64,000 bases of DNA from Tamaricihabitans halophyticus (GCF_004340875.1 NZ_SLXQ01000006.1:1-64000); one strand, 5' to 3'; shown: positions 46,474 to 54,927, counted from the first letter of the stretch. Made by a program: numbers and translations. Notes: generated from the letters alone by a model not told the origin.

Positions 46474-46515
46474 GGCGGCGGGCGCGACCCCAGGTCTTGG
46501 GGTAGGCCCGCCGCC
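46474..46515. terminator. Two-tier hairpin between convergent GntR and amidase genes
   Basis: Outer arms GGCGGCGGG (46474-46482) and CCCGCCGCC (46507-46515), with an inner stem ACCCCA/TGGGGT (46487-46492 and 46498-46503). Followed on the plus strand by TTGTTG. A third small stem, GAGCCC...GGGCTC, lies at 46524-46541. Probably bidirectional. Confidence 0.75.
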
Positions 46516-46591
46516 TTGTTGTGGAGCCCGTGTTGGGGCTCCCGCACTTCGGCTGCGGCCGAAGCGAAACTTCTCCGCCGAGACGCCGGGG

Positions 46592-48043
46592 CTATGCGCC
46601 CTGCAGTGGCGGCGGGAGGGTGTCGTTCCACGGGCGGATCGACTCGAGCAGCCGGCACACCGCGAGCACCAGATCATCCGAGTGCCGCGGACCGACGACC
46701 TGTAGCCCAACCGGAAGCCCGCTCTTGGTGAACCCGACCGGCACGCTCGCGGCCGGCTGCTGGGTCATGTTGAACGGGTAGCTGAACTGCGTCCAGGACG
46801 GCCAGTTCGGGTAGTCGCTGCCCGGCGGGACGTCGTGGCCAGCTTCGAACGGCTGGATCGGCATGGTCGGCGTGATCAGCACGTCGTAGCTGGTGTGGAA
46901 CTGTCCCATGTGGATGCCCAGCTCGGCGCGGTTCCCGTTCGCGGTGAGGTAATCGCTCGCGGAGAACTTCTTGCCGTGCTCCCACACCACCTGCAAACCA
47001 GGATCCACCTCGCCGGCCAGCTCGGCAGGGAAGGTGTCCAGCCACTTCGCCGCGCCGGTGGACCACAACACGTCGAAGGACTCGGCTGGATCGCTGAAAC
47101 CCGGATCGGTCTGCTCCACGTGCAACCCAGCGTCGTGCAGCGCCTCGACCGCTTCGCGGACCAGCGCGGCTACTTCCGGGTCGACGTTGACATAGCCGAG
47201 GTCCGGACTGAACGCGGCGATCAAACCACGCACATCCCGGCGAACCGCGTCCCGGTAGGAGGCCACCGGCGGCGGCAGCGCACTCGGGTCACGCGAATCC
47301 GGCAGGGCCAGCACGTCCATCATCAGCGCGATGTCGTCGATCGAGCGCGCCATCGGACCGGCGTGCCCGAGCGCGCCGAACGGGCTCGCCGGGTACATCG
47401 GGATCCGGCCGTGCGTCGGCTTGAACCCGGCGATCCCGGAAAACGATGCGGGAATCCGCACCGAACCACCGCCATCGGTGCCCACCGAAAGCTGTCCCAT
47501 GCCGAGCGCGACGGCGGCCGAACTCCCACCGCTCGAACCGCCCGGGGTCAGTTCCGGGTTCCACGGGTTGCGGGTCACCCCACACAGTGGACTGTCGGTG
47601 ACGCCCTTCCAGCCAAGCTCAGGGGTGGTCGTCTTACCGACGAACACCGAGCCGTGCTCGCGCAGCCGCGCGGTCACCGGGGCATCGACCTCCCATTTCT
47701 GGTCGGCGCTGATGCACTTGGAGCCGCGCACGGTCGGCCACCCCGCGGTCAGGAACATGTCCTTGATCGACGTGGGCACGCCGTCAAGCAAACCAAGCGG
47801 GTTGCCCTGCTGCCACCGTTCCTCGGACTCCTGCGCCTGCTTGGTGGCACTGTCCTCGTCTACCAGGCAGTAGGCGTTGTAGGTGCCGTCATGCTCGGCG
47901 ATGCTGTCCAGCGCCGCCCTCGTCGCCTCCACCGGCGAGAGCTCCCCCGCGGCGTACGCGGCGATCAACTCGCTCGCGGTCAGCAGGTTCGGCGTTGTAG
48001 TGGAAGCCCCGGACACCCCGGAAGCCCCAGAAGACACGGGCAT
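46592..48043 (-). CDS. Amidase (amidase signature family)
   Basis: 483 residues. Amidase signature motif PGGSSGGSSAAVALGMGQLS followed by G-T-D-G-G-G-S-V-R-I-P; the Ser-cisSer-Lys triad uses the Lys in VPTSIKDMFLTAG, the Ser in GSSGGSS and the Ser in GGGSVR. It hydrolyses a carboxamide, substrate unknown. GAGGAGG precedes the ATG. It lies 9 bp downstream of the D-2-hydroxyacid dehydrogenase gene, in one unit reading from the operator at 49135-49148. Confidence 0.9.
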   Translation of the reverse strand: MPVSSGASGVSGASTTTPNLLTASELIAAYAAGELSPVEATRAALDSIAEHDGTYNAYCLVDEDSATKQAQESEERWQQGNPLGLLDGVPTSIKDMFLTAGWPTVRGSKCISADQKWEVDAPVTARLREHGSVFVGKTTTPELGWKGVTDSPLCGVTRNPWNPELTPGGSSGGSSAAVALGMGQLSVGTDGGGSVRIPASFSGIAGFKPTHGRIPMYPASPFGALGHAGPMARSIDDIALMMDVLALPDSRDPSALPPPVASYRDAVRRDVRGLIAAFSPDLGYVNVDPEVAALVREAVEALHDAGLHVEQTDPGFSDPAESFDVLWSTGAAKWLDTFPAELAGEVDPGLQVVWEHGKKFSASDYLTANGNRAELGIHMGQFHTSYDVLITPTMPIQPFEAGHDVPPGSDYPNWPSWTQFSYPFNMTQQPAASVPVGFTKSGLPVGLQVVGPRHSDDLVLAVCRLLESIRPWNDTLPPPLQGA

Positions 48044-48052
48044 TCGTCCTCC

Positions 48053-49108
48053 TCAGCCGGCAGGCCGCGCGGCCGCACCGGTCGGTACATAACCAAGCTG
48101 CTTGTCCACCACGTTGCGCAGTGGACGTTCCTGCAGCCATAGCTGCACATTGTCTGCGAACAACTCAACCAAGGCATTACGCCAGCCTTTGACGTCGGCT
48201 GACATATGCGGGGATATCAGTACGTTCGGCAGCGACCATAGCGGACTGTCCGCCGGCAGCGGTTCGGTGTCGAACACGTCCAGCGCCGCACCCGCGATGG
48301 TCTTTGCCTGCAGCGCCGCAAGCAGGTCAGGGGTCACCACCAGATCACCCCTGCCGACGTTGATGAACCGAGCGGTGGGCTTCATCGCGGCGAATGAAGC
48401 CGCGTTGAACATGCCCTCGGTCGCCGGGGTCAATGGCGCTACGGCGACTACGTAATCAGCATCAGGCAAATGCGTGCGCAGCTCGTCCGACGGGTACACC
48501 GAACCGAAATCCGGATCATCATCGACGGCCCTGCGACCAATACCCGCCACTCGCATGCCAACGGCACGCAGCAGCTGCGCGATCGCCCTTCCGATCGGGC
48601 CAGTTCCGACCACAAGCGCGCGGGTCCCCGCGATCCGCTCGCTTTCCCGATGCCGCCAGATCCGCTGCTGCTGCAGTTCGAGACTGGTCGCGAAGTCCTT
48701 GGCGAAGGCAAGCACCACACCAAGCACGTACTCGGCGAGCGAGCTCTCGAACACCCCGCGCGAGTTGGTCAGGGGGATTTCGCTGTCAACCATCGCGGGG
48801 AACAGCACCGGATCCACGCCCGCACTGGCGATATGCACCCACCGCAACCGGTCCGCGGCATGCCAGGCTCGTTCCAGCGCGGAAGACTGAAAATCCCAGA
48901 CGAACAAAGCATCCGCGCCAACGAGCGCTTCCGCGAGCTCGTCGCCGGAGGTATAACGGACGTGCGCGAGGCGCTCGATCTGCTCCATATCAGGCGGGCG
49001 GGTTTCCCCGCACAACACGGCAACTACCGGTGTGTCACCAGACGCCGAACCGTCGGCGGCAGCGCCGCCAGAACTTGGATTCGACCGGCCAAAACTTGGG
49101 TCAACCAC
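48053..49108 (-). CDS. D-2-hydroxyacid dehydrogenase family protein
   Basis: 351 residues. NAD-binding Rossmann segment ALVVGTGPIGRAIAQLLRAV, and the catalytic set Arg in INVGRGDLV, Glu in D-V-F-D-T-E-P-L and His in ISPHMSADVKGW. It interconverts a 2-oxo acid and D-2-hydroxy acid. The GTG at 49108 has no Shine-Dalgarno sequence and follows a TTTTAG element by about 12 nt, so leaderless translation is likely. Its first 13 residues contain a degenerate repeat (VDPSFG / SNPSSG). First gene of a two-gene unit with the amidase. Confidence 0.87.
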   Translation of the reverse strand: MVDPSFGRSNPSSGGAAADGSASGDTPVVAVLCGETRPPDMEQIERLAHVRYTSGDELAEALVGADALFVWDFQSSALERAWHAADRLRWVHIASAGVDPVLFPAMVDSEIPLTNSRGVFESSLAEYVLGVVLAFAKDFATSLELQQQRIWRHRESERIAGTRALVVGTGPIGRAIAQLLRAVGMRVAGIGRRAVDDDPDFGSVYPSDELRTHLPDADYVVAVAPLTPATEGMFNAASFAAMKPTARFINVGRGDLVVTPDLLAALQAKTIAGAALDVFDTEPLPADSPLWSLPNVLISPHMSADVKGWRNALVELFADNVQLWLQERPLRNVVDKQLGYVPTGAAARPAG

Positions 49109-49134
49109 GTTGACACGCTAAAAGTTCGTCGTAT

Positions 49135-49148
49135 GATTGTCAACAATC
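49135..49148. promoter_or_regulatory. GntR-type operator, copy 1
   Basis: GATTGT-CA-ACAATC. Lies between the divergent D-2-hydroxyacid dehydrogenase and first maleate-isomerase-like genes. Identical to the site at 49979-49992. Confidence 0.82.
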
Positions 49149-49214
49149 CGAGGACCTCGGAGTCGCCCCTTGGCGCCCGCTTGGGGGTAACGGAATTCGA
49201 TCCGGGGGTGAGCC

Positions 49215-49949
49215 TTGGATTTTGCGGCATTCGAGGGCCCGCTAGCCCAACGAGGCGTGGGCATTATCGCGCCGTTTGACCTCGCGCTCGAACGCGAGCT
49301 GTGGCGCTGGGTGCCGATGGAAGTCTCACTGCATCTTGCCCGCACGCCGTACGAACCCGTGCCGGTGAGCATGGATATGGCCGAACTGGTCAGCAACAAC
49401 GCCCATGTTGCCGCCGCGACCCGCGACGTGCTGCCAGTGGAACCCGAAGTGGTTGCCTACCTGTGCACCTCGGGCAGTTTCGTGAACGGCGTCGCGGCCG
49501 AGGAGCAGCTGCGCAAGGTGATCTGCGAAGCCGGCGCGCCGGATGCGGTCACCACGTCCGGAGCGCTGGCCGAAGTACTCGAGCAGAAGAAGATCTCCCG
49601 GATCTCCGTGCTCACTCCCTACTACGCCGACCTCACCGCGAAGCTGCACGACTTCCTCGCCGAGCTGAACGTGGAGACGGTCTCCAGTGACCACCTCGGA
49701 CTCGGCGGCGGTATCTGGAAGGTCAGCTACCGCACGATCGCCGAACACATCATGCGCGCCGATCGGCCGGATGCCGAGGCGATCTTCATCAGCTGTACCA
49801 ATCTGCCGACCTACGACGTGATCGACCCGCTCGAGGAAGCCCTTGGCAAGCCCGTGTTCACCGCGAATCAGGTGACGATGTGGGCTTCGCTGAAACGCAT
49901 GGGGCTGCCCGTCGTCGGCCCCGGCAAGTGGCTGACCGAGCTGGACTGA
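49215..49949 (+). CDS. Maleate cis-trans isomerase / Asp-Glu racemase superfamily protein (copy 1)
   Basis: 244 residues from TTG 49215, with GGGTGAG upstream. Racemase-like fold with both catalytic cysteines: Cys84 in AYLCTSGSFVNG and Cys194 in IFISCTNLPTYDV. Maleate isomerase, arylmalonate decarboxylase and EutA-like proteins share this architecture. The S-C-T-N-L-P form fits the maleate isomerase branch. It is 30 bp upstream of the second GATTGTCAACAATC site and a paralog follows. Substrate unknown; isomerisation or racemisation of a dicarboxylate is expected. Confidence 0.8.
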   Translation: MDFAAFEGPLAQRGVGIIAPFDLALERELWRWVPMEVSLHLARTPYEPVPVSMDMAELVSNNAHVAAATRDVLPVEPEVVAYLCTSGSFVNGVAAEEQLRKVICEAGAPDAVTTSGALAEVLEQKKISRISVLTPYYADLTAKLHDFLAELNVETVSSDHLGLGGGIWKVSYRTIAEHIMRADRPDAEAIFISCTNLPTYDVIDPLEEALGKPVFTANQVTMWASLKRMGLPVVGPGKWLTELD

Positions 49950-49978
49950 CCTGGTCAACCGACCACTTGATCACTTAG

Positions 49979-49992
49979 GATTGTCAACAATC
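49979..49992. promoter_or_regulatory. GntR-type operator, copy 2
   Basis: GATTGT-CA-ACAATC, identical to copy 1, 22 bp upstream of the second isomerase-like gene. Confidence 0.82.
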
Positions 49993-50013
49993 TAGCGAAA
50001 CGCGGAGGGATTG

Positions 50014-50730
50014 ATGACCACCATCGGGTTCATCTACCCGGACCACGCCGCGGAAGACGACTACCCACGCATGGAGCAAGTACTCGGCGGGGATGTTCGC
50101 CTTGCGGTGGAACACATTTATGGCACCGACCTGCACGCGATCGCCGAGCTGCTTGATCTGGGCAGCCCGGAAAAGCTCGCCGAGGGCTCCCGCAAACTCG
50201 GCCCGCACGAGCCCGCTTCGGTGGTGTGGGCATGCACCAGCGGCAGCTTCGTCTATGGCTGGCTCGGTGCCACACACCAGGTCGAGGGCGTCGCCGAGGC
50301 CTCCGGGGTACCGGCTTCGAGTACCTCGTTCGCCTTCGTGCACGCCGCGCGGGCACTCGGCTGCTCGCGGGTGTCGGTGGCCGCGAGCTACCCGGACGAG
50401 GTCGCCACGCTGTTCAAGCAGTTCCTCGCGGACGGCGGGATCGAGGTCGTGCGGTTCTCCAGCGCGGGGATCGATACGGCCGCCGAGGTTGGCCAGCTCA
50501 GCCCGGACGCGGTGGTGGAACTGGCTACCGCGAACGACCACCCGGATGCCGATGCGGTGCTCATCCCAGACACCGCGATGCGCACGATCGAACTGGTCGA
50601 CCGGATGGAACAGGAGCTGGGTAAGCCGGTCCTCACCGCCAACCAGGTGACGGTCTGGGAAGGGCTGCGGATCGCCGGGATCCAGCGCTCGGTTTCGGGC
50701 TGCGGCGCGCTTTTCGCGCCGGCCAGGTGA
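50014..50730 (+). CDS. Maleate isomerase-like protein lacking the second cysteine (copy 2)
   Basis: 238 residues from the ATG at 50014, preceded by GGAGG; a TTG at 50011 is adjacent. Same fold as the preceding gene. Cys74 is kept in VWACTSGSFVYGW, but the position of the second cysteine is occupied by VLIPDTAMRT (Asp186). One-cysteine chemistry occurs in arylmalonate decarboxylase, though there the retained cysteine is the other one. It may be a decarboxylase or hydrolase-like variant, or a partner subunit of copy 1. Followed after 20 bp by the GntR gene. Confidence 0.78.
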   Translation: MTTIGFIYPDHAAEDDYPRMEQVLGGDVRLAVEHIYGTDLHAIAELLDLGSPEKLAEGSRKLGPHEPASVVWACTSGSFVYGWLGATHQVEGVAEASGVPASSTSFAFVHAARALGCSRVSVAASYPDEVATLFKQFLADGGIEVVRFSSAGIDTAAEVGQLSPDAVVELATANDHPDADAVLIPDTAMRTIELVDRMEQELGKPVLTANQVTVWEGLRIAGIQRSVSGCGALFAPAR

Positions 50731-50750
50731 TCGATAGGGGGTAGCCGGAT

Positions 50751-51434
50751 ATGGCCCTGGCGGAAATTGAGCCGGTGGATCGCGAGTCCACGGCAGGAAT
50801 CATCGCTCGACAGCTACGGCAAGCGATCATGCACGGCTCACTTCCGCCGGGAACCCAGCTGGGCGAGGCCGAGCTGGCCGCCCGATTCGAGGTGTCCCGG
50901 GGGCCGCTGCGCGAAGCGATGCAGCGGCTGCTGCAAGAAGGGCTGCTGCGCAGCGAACGGCATCGCGGCCTGTTCGTGATCGAGTTGGAGCCCGGTGATG
51001 TCTACGACATCTACGCGACGCGGGCGGCGATCGAGCGGGCGGCGGCGATCCGCATCATGCGGGATGATCCTGAACCGGCGGCCGCGTTGCTCGATGAGGC
51101 GATGGTAGCGATGGCGGAGGCAGCCGAGGCGGGCGATGCCGATGCGCTCTCGGCCGCCGATCTGGAGTTCCACAAGGTTTTCGTGGAAGCCTCCGGCAGC
51201 AGGCGACTGGCCAGGATGTCGCAGACGCTGCTCATCGAGACGCGGATGTGCCTTTCGGCGCTACAGCGGACCTATCAAGATGTCGGCCATCGAGTCGCCG
51301 AACACCAGCGCATCGTCGACGCACTGCGCGGTTGCGCGGAGGAGACGGTGCTGGCGTTGATCGAGGCACATATGGAAGACGCCGTGCAACGGCTCGCGCC
51401 AGGACTCAGCCTGCTCGCCGGCCGACCCAACTAG
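50751..51434 (+). CDS. GntR-family (FCD) transcriptional regulator
   Basis: 227 residues. Winged helix (about 8-75): G-I-I-A-R-Q-L-R-Q-A-I, PPGTQLGEAELAARFEVSRG and P-L-R-E-A-M-Q-R-L. FCD domain follows, with the metal-binding D-x-x-F-H (about 140) and C-terminal His residues. It lies downstream of the second isomerase-like gene and is the obvious candidate to bind the three GATTGTCAACAATC sites at 49135, 49979 and 53104; FCD regulators of the FadR/VanR type bind sequences of this form. Confidence 0.88.
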   Translation: MALAEIEPVDRESTAGIIARQLRQAIMHGSLPPGTQLGEAELAARFEVSRGPLREAMQRLLQEGLLRSERHRGLFVIELEPGDVYDIYATRAAIERAAAIRIMRDDPEPAAALLDEAMVAMAEAAEAGDADALSAADLEFHKVFVEASGSRRLARMSQTLLIETRMCLSALQRTYQDVGHRVAEHQRIVDALRGCAEETVLALIEAHMEDAVQRLAPGLSLLAGRPN

Positions 51435-51443
51435 CGCCCATGA

Positions 51444-51469
51444 ACCGCAATCTTTAGGGATCTTGCGGT
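51444..51469. repeat. Dispersed intergenic repeat, copy 7a
   Basis: ACCGCAATCTTTAGGGATCT then TGCGGT. Both halves are present, so it is nearly palindromic, between convergent genes. Confidence 0.8.
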
Positions 51470-51477
51470 GGAGCCGG

Positions 51478-51521
51478 GCCCCCGAGACCGCGTTCTTGTG
51501 GAATCTTGCGGTCTCGGGGGC
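51478..51521. terminator. 14-bp hairpin built on a repeat core (copy 7b)
   Basis: Perfect arms GCCCCCGAGACCGC (51478-51491) and GCGGTCTCGGGGGC (51508-51521) around a 16-nt loop, GTTCTTGTGGAATCTT, that is recognisably the inner part of the intergenic repeat. Located between the convergent GntR and aldehyde dehydrogenase genes, so it can act as a bidirectional terminator. Confidence 0.8.
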
Positions 51522-51552
51522 GCTGGCTCGGGGGCTCTGGCTAGTTACCGCC

Positions 51553-53034
51553 TCAGGCCTGCAGGCCGATGGCGACGTACTTGGTCTCCAGGAACTCCTC
51601 GATACCGACCGTGCCGCCTTCGCGGCCAAGCCCGGACTGCTTCACGCCACCGAACGGCGCGGCCGGGTTGGACACCAGACCCTGGTTCAGTCCGATCATC
51701 CCGGTGTCCAGCCGCTCGCTGACCCGCAGCGCCCGGTTCAGGTCACTGGTGTAGATGTAGCTGACCAGGCCGTACTCGGTGTCGTTGGCGCTGGCGATCA
51801 CCTCGTCCTCGGTGTCGAACGGGGTGATCGGGGCGACCGGGCCGAAGATCTCCTCACGCGCGATGCGCGAGTCCTGCGGCACGTCGGTGAGCACGGTCGC
51901 CTGGTAGAAGTTGCCCGGACCATCCACCGCGGAACCACCGGTGAGCACCGTGGCGCCGCGCTGCTTGGCGTCATCCACCAGCCCGGTCACCTTGGTCACC
52001 GCCGCCTCATCGATCAGCGGACCGACCACCACACCATCCTCGGTGCCCCGCCCCATCGGCAGCGCGGCCATCCGCTCGACCAACCGGCGGGAGAACTCGT
52101 CCACGATCCCGCGCTGCACGTAGATCCGGTTGGCCGCGGTGCAGGCCTCCCCGATGTTGCGCATCTTCGCGGTCATGCAGCCCTCGACCGCCGCGTCGAG
52201 ATCCGCGTCGTCGAAGACCATGAACGGCGCGTTGCCGCCGAGCTCCATGGACGTGCGCATCACGTTGTCCGCGCACTGTTCGAGCAGTTTGCGACCGACT
52301 CCGGTGGACCCGGTGAAGGACAGCTTGCGAGCCCGCCCATCGCGGATCATCGGCTCCATCACTTCGCCGGTCTTGTTGGTGGTGATCACGTTCAGCACAC
52401 CATCCGGGAGGCCGGCCTCGCTCAGAATGCCGGCCAGCGCCAGCATGGAAAGCGGGGTCTGCGAGGCGGGCTTCATCACCATCGTGCAGCCGGCGGCGAT
52501 CGCCGGGCCGATCTTGCGCCCACCCATCGCCATCGGGAAGTTCCACGGGGTGATCAGGATCGAGGGCCCCACCGGCTGCTTCATAACCAGGAACCGGCCC
52601 GAGCCGTTCGGCGCGACTGCGTAGCCACCGTCGATCCGCACGGCCTCCTCGGCGAACCACCGGAAGAACTCGGCGGCGTACTGAATCTCACCAGTGGCCT
52701 CGGCCAGCGGCTTGCCCATCTCCATGGTCATCAGCAGGCCGAGCTCGTCCTTGCGATCAACCAACAGCTGGTAAGCCCTGCGCAGGATCTCACCTCGCTC
52801 GCGGGGCGCGACCTGCGCCCAGTCGTGCTGCGCCGCGACCGCGGCGTCCAGTGCTGCCTTGCCATCCGCCACGGAAGCGTCGGCGACCTCGCAGAGCACC
52901 TTCCCGGTGGCCGGGTCGTACACCGGCAGCGTTTTGCCTCCTTCGGCCTGCTGCCATTTACCCCCGATGAACAGCTCCTTGTTCACCGAGTCGACGACGG
53001 CTGTTTCGCGGTTCACCGGGGACACAGTGGACAT
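51553..53034 (-). CDS. NAD(P)-dependent succinate-semialdehyde dehydrogenase
   Basis: 493 residues. Aldehyde dehydrogenase superfamily: ITPWNFPMAMGGRKIGPAIA, FTGSTGVGRKLLEQ (cofactor), general base Glu in MELGGNAPFMVF, catalytic Cys in GEACTAANRIYVQ. Overall sequence and the N-terminal GKWQQAEGGKTLPVYDPATG resemble GabD. It oxidises succinate semialdehyde or a related semialdehyde to the acid. Divergent from the aminotransferase at 53140 with an operator between them, so the aminotransferase product is probably its substrate. GAGGAG precedes the ATG. Confidence 0.88.
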   Translation of the reverse strand: MSTVSPVNRETAVVDSVNKELFIGGKWQQAEGGKTLPVYDPATGKVLCEVADASVADGKAALDAAVAAQHDWAQVAPRERGEILRRAYQLLVDRKDELGLLMTMEMGKPLAEATGEIQYAAEFFRWFAEEAVRIDGGYAVAPNGSGRFLVMKQPVGPSILITPWNFPMAMGGRKIGPAIAAGCTMVMKPASQTPLSMLALAGILSEAGLPDGVLNVITTNKTGEVMEPMIRDGRARKLSFTGSTGVGRKLLEQCADNVMRTSMELGGNAPFMVFDDADLDAAVEGCMTAKMRNIGEACTAANRIYVQRGIVDEFSRRLVERMAALPMGRGTEDGVVVGPLIDEAAVTKVTGLVDDAKQRGATVLTGGSAVDGPGNFYQATVLTDVPQDSRIAREEIFGPVAPITPFDTEDEVIASANDTEYGLVSYIYTSDLNRALRVSERLDTGMIGLNQGLVSNPAAPFGGVKQSGLGREGGTVGIEEFLETKYVAIGLQA

Positions 53035-53103
53035 TCATCTACTCCTCATCGAACCTGGACACGTAGCTACAGGTTTGCACTCTAGTCGGCGTCATGTTAC
53101 GAA

Positions 53104-53117
53104 TATTGTTGACAATC
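53104..53117. promoter_or_regulatory. GntR-type operator, copy 3
   Basis: TATTGTTGACAATC matches the reverse complement of copies 1 and 2 at 13 of 14 positions. It lies between the divergent succinate-semialdehyde dehydrogenase and aminotransferase genes. Confidence 0.78.
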
Positions 53118-53139
53118 TACAAGAGGAGCGTTCCGGGTT

Positions 53140-54399
53140 ATGTCCAAGCTGTCTCCCCTGCTCAAGCAGGCCACACCGGTTCTCGCCGACCACGGTGAAG
53201 GCGCATACCTTTACGACACCAGCGGCGGTCGACACCTCGATTTCACTGCCGGCATCGGGGTGACCAGCACCGGCCACTGCCACCCTAAGGTCGTGGCCGC
53301 GGCCCAGGAACAGGTTGGCAAGCTGGTACACGGCCAGTACACCACCGTGATGCACAAGCCCCTGCTCGACCTCACCGAGCGGCTCGGCGACGTATTGCCA
53401 AGCGCACTCGACTCGGTGTTCTTCGCGAACTCCGGCAGTGAAGCGATCGAATCCGCCCTGCGCCTGAGCAGGCACGCGACCGGTCGCCCCAACATCGTTG
53501 TCTTCCAGGGATCCTTCCACGGACGCACGGTCGCCGCAGCATCCCTGACCACCTCGGGTACCCGATTCAGCGCTGGGTTCTCCCCGCTGATGGGCGGCGT
53601 GCACATGTCCCCGTTCCCGTTCGCCTATCACTACGGCTGGAGCGAGGAAGAAGCCACCAAGTTCGCCCTGCGTGAGCTGGACTACCTGTTCGCCACCGCC
53701 TGCGCACCCGAGGACACCGCCGCGTTCTTCATCGAGCCGGTGCTCGGCGAAGGCGGCTACGTACCGGCGAACAGCGAGTTCCTTGCCGGGCTGCGCGAGC
53801 GCGCGGACAAGTACGGCATCCTGATCGTCGGCGACGAGGTCCAGACCGGGTTCGGCCGTACCGGCAAGTTCTGGGGCCACCAGCACTTCGGCGTCGAGCC
53901 GGACATCCTGGTCACCGCGAAGGGGCTGGCGAGCGGCTTCCCGCTGTCCGCGATGGCCGCCCCCGCCGAGCTGATGGCCAAGGCCTGGCCTGGTTCGCAG
54001 GGTGGCACCTACGGCGGTAACGCCGTCGCCTGCGCCGCCGCGCTGGCCACTATGGACGTGATCGAGGAAGAAAAGCTCGTCGACAACGCCGCGACGATGG
54101 GCCAGCGGCTCAAGGACGGGGTCAAGCAGATCGCCGCCGCGCCGAACTCGGGTATCGGCGATGTGCGCGGGCTCGGCCTGATGGTCGGCGCGGAGTTCAC
54201 CACGGCCGATGGCCAGCCGGACACCGCGAAGGCCAAGGCGGCGCACCAGTTGGCCGCCGAGAAGGGCCTGCTGCTGCTGACCTGTGGCGCCTGGATGAAC
54301 ACGGTGCGGATGATCCCGCCGCTGGTGATCACGGCCGAGCAGATCGACGCTGGCCTCGAGATCTGGTCGGACGTCGTGACCACGGTGAACAAGGGCTGA
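53140..54399 (+). CDS. Class III PLP-dependent aminotransferase (GabT-like)
   Basis: 419 residues. Class III motifs: DFTAGIGVTSTGHCHPKV at the N-terminus, NSGSEAIESALRL, and the PLP segment VGDEVQTGFGRTGKFWGHQH with the Schiff-base Lys in TAKGLASGFPLSAM. Pairing with a semialdehyde dehydrogenase suggests 4-aminobutyrate or a similar omega-amino acid as substrate, giving a semialdehyde. Close neighbours of ornithine or beta-alanine aminotransferases are not excluded. The operator at 53104 lies 22 bp before the ATG, and a DUF3830 gene follows after 5 bp. Confidence 0.87.
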   Translation: MSKLSPLLKQATPVLADHGEGAYLYDTSGGRHLDFTAGIGVTSTGHCHPKVVAAAQEQVGKLVHGQYTTVMHKPLLDLTERLGDVLPSALDSVFFANSGSEAIESALRLSRHATGRPNIVVFQGSFHGRTVAAASLTTSGTRFSAGFSPLMGGVHMSPFPFAYHYGWSEEEATKFALRELDYLFATACAPEDTAAFFIEPVLGEGGYVPANSEFLAGLRERADKYGILIVGDEVQTGFGRTGKFWGHQHFGVEPDILVTAKGLASGFPLSAMAAPAELMAKAWPGSQGGTYGGNAVACAAALATMDVIEEEKLVDNAATMGQRLKDGVKQIAAAPNSGIGDVRGLGLMVGAEFTTADGQPDTAKAKAAHQLAAEKGLLLLTCGAWMNTVRMIPPLVITAEQIDAGLEIWSDVVTTVNKG

Positions 54400-54404
54400 G
54401 GGCA

Positions 54405-54905
54405 ATGGCGCGCTACATCAAGATCAGCCTGGACAAGCGCGGGGTCTCCTGCCTTGCCCGGCTACTCGACGACGAGGCGCCGCGTACCTGCGCGGCGGTG
54501 TGGAACGCGTTGCCGCAGAGCGGTGCGGCGTATCACGCGAAGTACGCGCGGAACGAGATCTACGCGCTGGTGCCTCCGTTCGCTGATCCGGAGCCGGGCC
54601 AGGAAAACCTGACGGTGACCCCGATCCCCGGTGATGTCGTGTACTTCGCCTTCGAGGCGTACAAGATTGGCAACCCGGCGTACGGGTACAACGACGACAG
54701 CGCGGCGCATGGCGCGCAGGGCGCGACCGACCTCGCGTTGTTCTATGGGCGGAACAACCTGCTGATCAACGGCGACGCGGGCTGGGTCCCCGGAAACGTG
54801 TTCGCCACGATCGAGCAGGGCCTCGACGAGATCGCCGCCGCCGCCCAAGACATGTGGCTCCGCGGCGTCGAAGGAGAAACGCTCAGTTATGCGAGGCATG
54901 GCTGA
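54405..54905 (+). CDS. DUF3830 family protein (cyclophilin-like)
   Basis: 166 residues. N-terminal R-Y-I-K-I-S-L-D-K-R-G, then APRTCAAVWNALPQSGAAYH and A-R-N-E-I-Y, and central T-P-I-P-G-D-V-V-Y-F matching DUF3830, small proteins with a cyclophilin-like fold and no established activity that I know to occur near amidases and racemases. Five bp after the aminotransferase stop, so one unit. The last codons and stop lie inside an 18-bp perfect inverted repeat, and an altered copy of its C-terminal coding sequence recurs about 100 bp further on. Confidence 0.72.
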   Translation: MARYIKISLDKRGVSCLARLLDDEAPRTCAAVWNALPQSGAAYHAKYARNEIYALVPPFADPEPGQENLTVTPIPGDVVYFAFEAYKIGNPAYGYNDDSAAHGAQGATDLALFYGRNNLLINGDAGWVPGNVFATIEQGLDEIAAAAQDMWLRGVEGETLSYARHG

Positions 54906-54919
54906 GCGTTTCTCCTTCG
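54869..54919 (+). terminator. 18-bp perfect hairpin across the DUF3830 stop codon
   Basis: Arms CGAAGGAGAAACGCTCAG (54869-54886) and CTGAGCGTTTCTCCTTCG (54902-54919) with a 15-nt loop. The stop TGA (54903-54905) is in the right arm. Strong enough to terminate transcription or stabilise the 3' end. Confidence 0.82.
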
Positions 54920-54927
54920 CAACGAAC

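Noticed and set aside
49215-50730. Assignment as ectoine-utilisation EutA
   Set aside because: The fold is shared, but none of the other ectoine genes (EutB, EutC, DoeA/EutD, DoeB/EutE) is present, and the neighbours are amidase, aminotransferase and DUF3830.
51463-53085. 540-codon plus-strand frame over the semialdehyde dehydrogenase
   Set aside because: Antisense shadow; the minus-strand protein has intact aldehyde dehydrogenase active-site motifs.
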